Translations under genes and position numbers: made by a program
Notes under the pieces: generated by a model
What the model was told of the DNA's origin: nothing
Database searches by the model: none
The model's input: the letters and a program-made list of their open reading frames with translations, nothing else
Shown: piece by piece, positions 25,001 to 37,000 of the stretch
Numbering within the stretch: position 1 is the stretch's first letter
How the letters are laid out: every line of letters starts with the position of its first letter
Source: Zoroaster sp. YZ-2022
Lineage: Eukaryota; Echinodermata; Asteroidea; Forcipulatida; Zoroasteridae
Assembly: GCA_029582265.1 (NCBI GenBank)
Contig: CM055816.1
Coordinates: forward strand, 89,929,204 to 89,993,203
DNA length: 64,000 nucleotides
Direction of reading: 5' to 3'

Positions 25001-28000
25001 CGCGTGCGTACTACACCCGTGCGATTGTTCCCCGCCGGGACTGTTCCCTGATGCGACAGTCTACTACGTCCTACTACGCATGTGTATTTACCTTGTGCGT
25101 GAATACTCGCGGGCGCTTGGTAAACAGCCAAAATAGCATCTGGCACGTGATGGTGAATGGACCAGTGAGAATTCAGCTCTCGATCATGAATATGTATGAG
25201 GTATAGTAACAAGGGATTGCTTACCTTGCCTCTATGTTGTCTGATACCTTTCCAAAGTGGTTTGAGGACACTATCAAAGGATTCAATACCATATGGAGTA
25301 GCTGCTTCAGCGAGGGCGGCTAACGCCAAAGCTGTAATGGTACGAACCTTCTGTTGCTCATCAACAAGTCCTGTAAATCAACATAATTATCTCAAATTAA
25401 TTTATAGATGATGCATTTAGTCAATATAAAATATATACTGTGTAGATGAGGGGTGTGTCTTTTAACCAGTTCGCGTCGGGAATACAAAACTTTTTCTGGG
25501 CCCCTGTGGCGGGTTTCTTTTTCCCACACACACCGTGAATGGAAGCTTCCACAGCGGGTGGCCGGCACTTCCGAGCATGTCACCGTGCACGCATGGCTGA
25601 ACCGAGCACGCATACAAATATTCCGGAGTTTCCTGTGGCGTGTTTAGACGCTCTCCGAAGCGTGGTGCAAAAAAAAATTGCGTGTATACACGTCCTCCGA
25701 CGCAAACTGGTTAAATAGGTAAACCTATGGAAAATTGTGAAACAGATGAATTATAATGGTGAAAACACAATAAATTAGACTTCATTTTATAATAATATTT
25801 CATAAGTTACAACCACCATAGCAATTACTCTATAGGCAATTTGGTCGATAAGATCTTACCATGTTCAATAATCTCTACAAGATTCCTCAGATGGGGCAGG
25901 ATAGCGCATCCCATCAAGATAGCAATCTGTTGAACAATCTTAATCCCTGTATGTCTAGCTTGCCAAGACTTCTTACTCTTACACACGGCCTTCAAAAAGG
26001 GTAACAGTGACGGGATACCAAGAGCAGATGCAACAACAGCAAAGGCACGTGCCGTGGTGTTACGGACGTACTCATCCAAGTTGTCAATATCTGGACGCAT
26101 AGTTGAGATCATGGTAGCCAGACCAGCAGCTTTAGCCAGATTAGAGATGATTTCACGACCTTCGACACGGGCATAGTAATCCTCGTCAATCAGAAGGGGT
26201 TCAATGACAACAAGAATCTGCAACAAATAAAATTAAATGGTTAATCAAAGTTAGCTTATATGTGACCTGTTACAACGAAATGAGCGTAAAGTCGCATTAA
26301 ACCATTTCACAGTACAGTGGGAAAAGTGAAAAATCGGAGGGGAGGTCTAATTTGTTTTTGCTATTATATTTGCAATTTGTAAATCTCCTTATATCGAATT
26401 CCAAATTTTCAGTTCCATCAGACAATTAAAAACCTCAATTTCAGGCCAATTTCATTGGTAGCATTTATCGTGTTCTGACAAACAACTTGAAACAAAGACG
26501 GAAACAAAGCCACAAATCCCCCTCTGGTGGTCTGGGGATCACTGCAACCCCAAGTGTTATATATCATTGGAAAGCTCTTGTTCTACTGAATCCAGAAATA
26601 CCAAGAACTCAATTGTTTAAATTTCCGACTTTACGCTGATTTTTTGGTGACAGGTCACATATATCAATTAGGTCTTAAAATCAACCAAAAATCAACCAAA
26701 ATTATATAGACAGGGTTAACAAAATTACAAAACAGATTAATTAAGAATGCAATGTTCCTCAAGCTAGCGAATGAGCAGAACACAATAAATAAGGGTTATT
26801 AAGTTATTTCTTTCTAAACAAAATGTCAAACATAACACTAATCCAAACCATTTCTCAGCACTCGTAGTTAATCTTACCTTGTGCACGTATGGCCGCACCA
26901 AGTCATCAAGTTTGTACAAGATACGATCAATAACCTTCACCAATAGATGACGTTCTTGATCTTCCAATGTAGGTGACATCAACAGTGGTAAGATCTGATT
27001 GAAGAGAGGTCCAGCATTGAACTCTCTAGCTTTATCTGTGATCTGACGTAGGGCAGCTTTACGCATCGGGGGCGTGCCATTCTTAATCTTGAGAAGAAGC
27101 TTCATAATACGACGCTCCTTTTGTTCCTCAGCACTCAAAGTGCTTTCATCAACATCATTCTAAAAATGATTAAAATTTATTTATTAGAAGTTATTGAACA
27201 GTTGATTTGATTTGATTTATTAAAACCAGTATAAATATCAAAAATATTTATAAAAAGGAGTACAAAATAGTCTACATTTAAAAATATAAATATATGTGAT
27301 CAAATATTAGTTATTACTTACTTACTAAAAGGTTAATACATAAAATGAACAAACACAAAACTATATTAGAGGCTCCAAACTATCAGACCGAATAAATATT
27401 GCAGCACGATAAATAAAAGAATTTCTGAACAGTTGAATTCTGTATTTTGGCAAGATATGGGGATTTCTAAGGTTTCTGCTGGATGTAGTTAAAAGACTCA
27501 TAAGTGGAGCATGTAATGGGTGGTTTTGGTTATTCTTAATGTTGTTTGTCATTCTTATGAATTCAGTCTTAGCAGAAGTATTCAAGATTTCTCTTAATGA
27601 ATGGTAATCTACTTTCAGTATATGTGCAGTATATTTAAGAAACTTCATTATTCTATTCTTATTTTTACATGATATAAAGTGATACCAAACAGGTACAACA
27701 TAAATAATATGCGGCAGTATGACAGAATTAAATATATTTTCCTTCGCTCCTTTGTTAAAAAATGACACGATATAAGCTAAACTAGATACGATATAGTACA
27801 CTTTTAGCTTCAAAGACAAATTATATGACATTGCAATACATCAATATCAGTACTATCATAAGCTATAAAAGGTATTTAATAATGCATTAAAACCGACAGG
27901 AACACAAAATGATATCAGCTGGGATCTAAATCATCTGTGCTTCATAAGGAGTAACATGTGGAAATCTAGCTGAAGACAACAGTGACAACTAACTGTTCTC

Positions 28001-31000
28001 TTACCAACAACTTGCCAAAGTATTGAGCATCATCTGGCTTGAGGAATGGTAGATTACCAGGTGGCTGAGCCAGACCAGGATCAATTGTCTTGTCATCCGA
28101 CTGCATGTGGAACCCACTCAGACCACCCATAGGGGTAGGGGTGGATGTCAGCTTGCGTGCCGGGGTACGAATGGGTACGTAACCTGCTGGAGGTTGAAGA
28201 ACCTAGAGACAAGGTAAACATCAATTATTAAGATGGTACAAATGATTAATGATGGGGAATGAGAACTCTTCAGTTTGGCATTCTTTAGTCCCATACAAGT
28301 ATTCTCTTTAAAATTAGACATAATAAATACTTATCACATAAATATAAATAGAAAATATTAGGAATCAGGTGCTTTTATGATAAATCTTGGGAAATATTTA
28401 CAAAAATCTGTTGATTACCTTGTATCCTTCAGGGAACATTGAGTCTAGCTCATCATCACCCAGAGGTCTGTTCCTCTCATCAATTTCCTTCTCCCATCGC
28501 CAGGCTTGGAGCTGCTCAGGGGTCATCATCCTCAATGCTACATGGATGTAAGAAGAGAAACGTGAATACTACAATATGTGCAAGTTAATATTGCTATAGT
28601 TACCTGTAACAATTTCAGGCCAGTCAGGATATTGGTCTGATGGGTGTAGCATGCAGGTCTTATCTCAATTGGATACGAGCCTATTAATCTATAAGTGATC
28701 CATTTATTGACTCACCTGTCTGTGATGGTGTCTGCATCACCATAGCTTTCTGACCAACAGGTGTCTGAGTGTTGCCCACAATAGGTGTAGCACTAGGTGT
28801 CTGGCTACCTGCTGGGGTCTCATCCCAACGGGAACGGCGCTTGCTGCCTGGTGTAGGGGTCTCGGAAGGAGCATCACCCCCACGATCAGTACGAGGAGTC
28901 TCCGCCCATCCACTGCCATGACCAGGTGTTTCTAGACAATGATTACAAAAAAAAGAATAAAACTTCAATAAAAATGTCTACAAAATCATGAAATAAAGAG
29001 ATCCAAACTTGGCATATCTAAAGACCTTTCCTTATAATTATACTCACAAAGAAAGTAAATAACATTGTCAGCTCATTTGTACTAGGCCTGTGCCGGGTAT
29101 CCGGGTACCCGACCGAAACGGTAATTACCCGGTTCCATTTTTCGGTTCCAATTACCCGTAAACGACTTTTTAAAATTCGGACTTAACATTTGAGCGATGC
29201 AAACAGAAATCTGTGACTCTTAAGCAATGCACTTGTACAGACAATTATCTTTAAATTCAAGAGATTACACTCTAATAAAGAAAAGATCGACAGTATGGTA
29301 TCCTCTGTATTATAAAAGTCAATGTGTTACCATTTACAGTACATGTATTTGTACACCACCGGAGGCATGTTTTCAACAAAAATGAAAATGGGTATCCGGG
29401 TATCCGAAGTTTCCTGATTTTGGGTATCCGGTTCCAAAAATATCCGAAAATGCACAGCCCTAATTTGTACATGCTGTAACCAAGAAGTGTTCAGTGTAAA
29501 TGGTAACCTTACTATCAGGAATATTTCCAATTCAACAGAGAAAGCGATTATAAACCAAGTACCTCTCTCTGTCCTAGGAGTTTCATCCCATCTGTTCCTA
29601 CGTGCACTGGGTGTTGCACTATGTCCAGGTGTAACATGACCCGGAGTAGCGTGACCTGGTGTAGCGTGACCTGGAGTTACATGACCTGGGGTGAGATGAG
29701 CTGGGGTGTTCTCCCACACACGCGTACTAGCACTAGGTGTGGCACCTGGTGTCTCACTGCCTTTAGTTCTACCTGGGGTCTCATCCCATCGGCTGATGGA
29801 CGGTGTTGAGGCTTGTTGCTGTAATGATAGAAATACATCAATTGAAATATTTTCAATGGTTACTCAAATCAGCAAAAAGTATGTGAATCCCTGGTGAACA
29901 TTTAAACCAAATGCTATCAATTTGTTGAAAAACCTATTGTCAGATGTTCTATGTTTAATTGAAGTTTAAATACTAAGTGACTGTCTGTATAAGTTGGCTG
30001 CAGTGATATATTAATAAGAACACCATCTTGTATACTTATATGTGACCATCCACCACAAAGGGGCTGTAAAGTCGAAAATTTCACATTTGGAGGTTCATAT
30101 ATTTTTGGAAAGAGTATATCATAAGGTTTAAAATGATACCAAACACAAGTCATTCCTTTATTCCTACGCAAAGTTATGGTGTATCAAAGTCATTACACTG
30201 GTTACTTACACTTTCATATAAACTTCATTATAAACTTACATTTTGTACAGATTTATGAACTTATTGCCCGAAAGAAAACGTTGTTTTCATGATTTTTGAA
30301 ATTGAATTTAATTCTGAAATTTTCAGAACTAAAGGAGAATATTTCAAACTTTTCATTTCTAAAAAAATACCAAAATGGCCAACCAACTGATTTTTCATGC
30401 ATTTCAAGCCGTACTGCTAAATCAACATGTGCGACTTTACAGCCCGTTCGTGGTGGACGGTCACATATGGGTTTTGGTAATGGCTGCTGTAACAAATTTA
30501 AAGATTTTGATAAATCTGAGGTGGCTTGTATGGCTTACCTCTGCCTGTTCCCATGTACTTGCTTTCTTCTTGGGTGTGGCACCAGGTGTTTCCTCTCCTA
30601 CTTGGTCCCAACGACGACGCTTAACAGGTTTAGCAGCAGGTTTGGATGCGTCCTGTAATTCACCCTTCTTGGCCTTCTCTTGCATTTGAAGGCGAAGTCC
30701 AGCCTGGTTTAAAAGGGAAAAAGAATTAAAGATAAGAAAAGCCTATTCTCTGTAAAGGATACATTTCACAGCATAAAACATGTGCTTGAGTGTAGTTATA
30801 TATTTTCATACATATACTGGACACAGATATCTCATTTATCCTAATTATTAACCCTCCTACTTCTGGAACCATTTTCATACAAGTTGATCCACCATTTGAA
30901 ACCATTCGCTTTTGTGGTTTTGAATGGTGAAATAACTGTGTACAGTATTGATTCCCCCAAATGGTTTTGAATGGTAGGTCAGCTAATACAAAACCTTGTT

Positions 31001-34000
31001 TGGATCTTTCCAAATGGTAGTACAGCTAATACAAAACCTTGTTTGGATACTTCTAAGTGATGAATCAATGGACCTTCTATGCATTTGAATGGATTTGAAT
31101 GGTAGTAAAGCTTACTACCAACACTGTTCAAATGGTATCACCATGTGTGTACAAAACCAATGGGCATTTTGGTAAGTGGAAATTTTGAATGGTTTCAAAT
31201 GGTCAAACAGTAGGAGGGTTAACCCAACTCCCTAAACAACAAAAGCAGTTGGAGGATTTTGAAGGATTTTTATTGTTCAGTAACAATGCTTAGGGAGTTA
31301 GGGTTAATACAAATATATGTATATATTCTAATACTGTAAAACTGGTAATTTACGCGCGAGTAATTTTTCGCGCTCAGCCACCCTACCGACACATTCGCGG
31401 GTTGTTGCTTTCGCGCACGATAAATATTTGACTTGTAGTACAATGCACACGATGTGGTTGACACGTATTTACCACTTCAAAAGGTGACCTAATTACAGTG
31501 CCGAAGTCGTGCACCGGCGCTATACACAATGCTTATATACATATATGTACATGTAAGTACGTCTTCATTACAGGGCCGGGGGTAGAGGTAAACAAAGAAA
31601 ATATTAGTAACTTACCAATCCACCGGGCGGGTAATAAATTCGCGTGTTTTTAAATTCGCGCTGCCTAATCGTTACGCGAAAAGCGCGAAAATTACCAGTT
31701 TTACTGTAATCAACTGTTTATCAAAATGTGATACAGGAACTCAGTATAATCACTTGTGTATGATCTATAATTACCTGTTCTTTGGTCATGGACTGTTCTC
31801 TACGGATGTCAACATATGTTCTCTCACCAGGGTCAGGAGTTTTGCCACCTGTATTATGAGATTGGAATAGTCACAAAGAGAGGAAAAAACACAGAAAAGA
31901 TGAATATAAATGGAAATAAACATTTGAGAATTGTTTCCATAGTGCATATCTGATGTAAGCCTCACTAAATGCCGATTGTTTTGCTATATGCTGGTGTACA
32001 TAATTAGGCCATTTGTCAAACAGTTGGTTCGATTCCAGTGATAGTTTTTTCCTTATACACTACACCTGTTAGTTGATTGGTTCTTCCTCTGTGACATAGA
32101 TTCAAATACATTCTACTCTATACATTTGTTACTCCCCTGCCTTCCATTTTGTTCTCTACATAATCTGATGATTCTGGCGTAGACCAGTAAAAAAGAAATG
32201 TTTCTCTTAATATGCAAAATGCAACATTTCAAAATTCTCTATTGCCAATGAGTCAGTTTTCTTTGAATGTTAGTAACGAACATAAAAAAATATCCTTGCA
32301 CTAATTTTTAATTTTGTATTATAAATAAAATTTCGTCTCGTGTTTACTGGCATTTTTAAGCATAACATCAGCATTTAGTTATAGCCCATATATATTATTT
32401 ATTTGGCCTTGTAGCTCAACTGAATCCTTTTATGATTCAATAAAGCCAACATGTGAGAACCATCCATTTATATACCAGCTGCAAACATCTGTCCAACCTG
32501 TAAAAACTTCAAAATAGAACAAAATTATCAATGCAATTTACATCATTCTTGCTCTTTTGGAAACAAAACATTTCTCCAAGTTTAACAAATTTATAAAATA
32601 CTTTTGATTGTCCTTAAACTATAATTTGCTCCAAGTTAAAGGGAAGGTACAGCATTGGTAATGTTGGCAAAAGTGCTTCTATGAGTATGCTTACCCATAG
32701 AGTGCTCTTTTCTAAATTCAAGCTGGAATTTTTTTTCACTTTTCTTAAAGATTACAAAATTTATTACAACAAATATTTCTAGAAAAAAATTAATATTATC
32801 ATCCAAGTTTTACATTATATTTGACCATTTGTATATCTTTAAATTACCAATCCTATACCTTACCTACTTAAAGTATAACATCACAATTTTCTGGCTAAAT
32901 TTTAAAACATTTATCTCAGCCAGATAAAACAAATGCATTCTGATGTTTAAGTTAAGAGTTGTAAATTCCAACGACACAATGTGGTCAAGGAAAAATAAAT
33001 TAATTGCAAAATATTAACCCTCCTACAATCAGTGCAATTTTTGAAACAACCCATTCAGGCCACTCCAAGCCATTAGCCGTTGCCAGTGTAGCCTCCTATG
33101 GTTACACTTCTGTGCACTGTCACACCACTGAGATTGCAGGGTAAAGTGGTCTCCCATCGATACATTGCAGGCCATACTAATATGTTCAAACATTTACAGT
33201 GGCCTTGGGTGGCACACAGTTAATTTTGTAAGATTACTTGGAAATGACAACAGGCTTGTACATGTATGTAATGAAGGTTGCTCAAGAACAGAATTTTGTG
33301 GATCGGTGTGGCTTCCATGTGTAGGAGGGTTAAAACAAGTTTAAATACACTGCTCTGAAATGAATAAATAACACCACTACAATGTCAATTATTTAAAACC
33401 ATGGTAATACAGGATTGATATCAGGGAGTTAGATACTTCCTGCATTCTTGTCATACCCACAATACGTACGGTTCAGCGTCCAGTGCTGGTTGGAATGGTG
33501 CAACCAAGGAATTCACGCCACTCGTTGGTTTCCTACAAGTCAATCTTTTCAAGTAGTGATATTATTAAGCAAGACCGGTAGTGCATGATGGTCTCATTTT
33601 GGGACAGACATAACTTTTACAAACATAACTTGTTACAATACACTAGAAGGCGCTGTTTAGTTACCATCATAGAAGTAAATATTTAGAGAAAGCAGACCAC
33701 TGTGTACATGTAGATCGTATGGTATTTTAAAGCCAGAATAGGAGCCATCTTTTAAAAAAATGTACTGTTTGCATTTAAATAAAGGGGTTTGGATTTGATA
33801 TTTGAATACTGTTTTACATTTTGATTTGGAGTTCAATGAGGTTGTTACTTTTTGTTATGGCATAATGTGTATTTACACTTTGCCATTCAATGGTAGAACA
33901 CAACCTGGCTACATGAATCATGGGCTGCATTCTCTCAGTTCTTATTTCTATTATGTCTAATAATATTTAATGTTTTATACCTTTACAAGAAATTGTCTAT

Positions 34001-37000
34001 TTATTTTTATCATTATTTTGTTAAATGTACTAAACATACATTTTCATTGTATACTCCCTCCTAAAGTGCACGCAAAAAATGTGAAAAAGTGTCACAAATT
34101 ATGATAGTAAAGGTAGGCAAGTGTTTAACTTAATCTCTTGTATGCTTTGCACAATTTGGAAAATTGTCTGAAACCATTTGGCACAAAGTTGATCAAAACC
34201 TCAGCCAAGAGGATAATCCCTCTTAGAAACTTTTTATCAATTATGCCATGTTACTTTGACGAAAGTTTGCATAACAGGTTTTATTTTGCGATCATAAACA
34301 CATCAAGATCATGGCACATTCTGATTTATTTCAAGCCCATGTGTACAGAAACTATTCCATTTCAATAGTACTGGAATAGATCACTTGCATTCGGGATCAA
34401 AGGTCAAGCCATCCGCCATGATGTGGGGCAGGCAAATTTTGTCAACAAATTTATATGTGAATCGGTGCATAGTATTATACATATATGCGGTTGAGCGTTT
34501 TACCAGCAAATACATGGCCGTTGAAGTACATGTGACCCTGTTTGTCACGCAATATAGTGCTACAGTGTTGGTGCATGACCTTTGGCCCCTTTGTGCAAGT
34601 GGTCTATTTGGATGAGAAATTACAAAGTTTTTATGAAGGCAAGTAAACTATCACACAATAAAAACAAGCGCAATAAATAATTTTGGATATGATAACTCAA
34701 AGATGTATTTGTGAAGATAATATTCAAACTATCTTACCATCAGCGAAGGGATCGTGTCTAGCTGGCGAGATAATCATCTTTCTTCTCCTGGCACGGTATT
34801 CATCTTCACGTTCTGCGATCCTTGCAGCTCGGTTCCCAGCAAATGGATCATAATCCTATAAAATAATTGTTTCAATTGAGATACAAAATAATCTCAAAGT
34901 TCACTCAATACTTTAGAATGATTTCAACAATTCTTGCATCTATGGAAAAAAAATCAGGTTTGCCAACACCAACAGTATACTGGATACATATGAGCCTTTG
35001 ATGTTGTGGTTCAATTGAAACTTTTATAATATATATATTAAAAATATATTTAAGATATATAAATATAACGTTAGGAATTATAGCTGGTAAAAGCCACTTT
35101 TGATGCCAATTATAAGTTAGCTAAAGTCAGCTCATATGGGCAACCTTAATATCCTGGGATGGTAATGTAAGCAATATCATGGGAAAAAAATCCTTCAAAC
35201 AGGTGTTAGTTTACTCACCTTAGCAGCTTCTTGGGCCTCACTGAACAGAGATGCTGGTGCTGTGTAGGTATTTTTATTCATCAATGAGTGACTACTATAA
35301 TCATCTTCATCCTGTAAATCATCCAGAAATTGTTATTTAAATTTGTGAATAATGACATGTATTTAAACATGAAATTTAACCACATGTGTGGTCAAAGTAA
35401 CAAGATACAAATGTGAAATTATGATTGTTCTTGTTGCCCTGGAAAGAATGTCGTATCCGACCGCCACTTTTTAAGGGGGTTTTTGGAATTTTTTTGCAAC
35501 CACTAACCAGTTAAAAAATGATTCTATTGATTTTTGGGGGTACAGAAAGTGAAAACTATCTTTAAAATCCACTTTTATGATGGTTTTCGGACTTTATTTC
35601 CCTTCTAAAAAAAATCCTCCCCTTCAGAAAATAGAAGGATCCTATTATAGTTGCCACTGTGCATGTGCAATGACCGTGTTGGTCACTAACGGGGGAGTTG
35701 ACAAGATCAAACTGACATGACTGATGAGGAAGTCATCGCATACCAAAAATGCTTTGAAGTACATTGTATATGTCCATCATCAACCATTATGTTCTCCACC
35801 TTACTGGGTAGGTAAGATTACATTATTGGTTATATGAATGAGAAAAAGTGGCGGTCGGATACGACATTCTACCCGTTGCCCTCAGCAGATAACACAAGAA
35901 CCATTGATCTATCTCGGGCCTCGATCTTAACCGCGGCCACCACGGCCACCGCTGCCATTGCCGTGGAGCCCCTCCCATTTGGCCATACCCCCAGTAATGC
36001 CCCTTTGGTTGGCCATGAAATTTTGATGGCCGAGCCCTCTCAATCCTTAAGATCGAGGCCTGCTATCTGATGGACCTTGTTGTACCTACCAGGATTCACA
36101 CTTGTTTGCTTGTTGTATTGTGTTGCATTCCACAGGATGCCTTATATGAAATGCCTGTTTGGGGCGAGGAGGGAGGGGGAGAGGTTAGGGTTAGTGCAGC
36201 ATTTACAAGGCAACCATTAGGCCTAGCATTTAATTCTTCCATCATTCTGAAGAACAATTGAACATTGTGAGATTCATGAGCGATTTAGTAATTTTTGAGA
36301 TTACCTCATCCGCTTCGTTGGCAGGTATAGAGTAGTCATATCCTTCATATCGACTGTGGACACTTTTATCATAGATATCTCTGTCAAAGTGTCCCGTCTC
36401 AGCAAATCCAACTTGCTCCTCTTTTCCATTGGCTGCTGGAACCTCATCATTTTGACGGAGTGTGGTAGTACGATTTTGTATCTCTTGAATCTGTCGCTCA
36501 ATATCTGCAAAATAAAATGGTTGATACTGTGAGTGTGATGTTTTTCAATCGGCGATCCCCATGAATGAGGTTAACTCCTAATGTTAGCTGAAATAAAGTC
36601 ATCATTAACTGAAACGGTACATGATATTCAAAAGACTTATAAATTAACCGTTACAGGACCAAAAAGATTTTTGCGAATACACAGTTAATGGGATGCATTA
36701 TTAACTAATTGATTAACTTTTATTATGTTGCAGTGTTGTCGCGACGGTATGACAAGACCACTGCCACATGGAGCTACATGTAACATTAGGTAGCATGTAA
36801 CTTTAGCTATTTCCAAATTTTTTCAACAACATGATCAACAACAGTAACAGATCATGTGACACTGTTCTTGTTTATTTGTTTGACTTCTTCACCGTACGTC
36901 ATGTTCCGGCATGTCTGTCCGTTGCCCCACCACTTTTCATACATTCAAGATGGCCGTCCTCGTTAAAACCTACAAAATGCCGATCGTCTTGTAATTTTTT

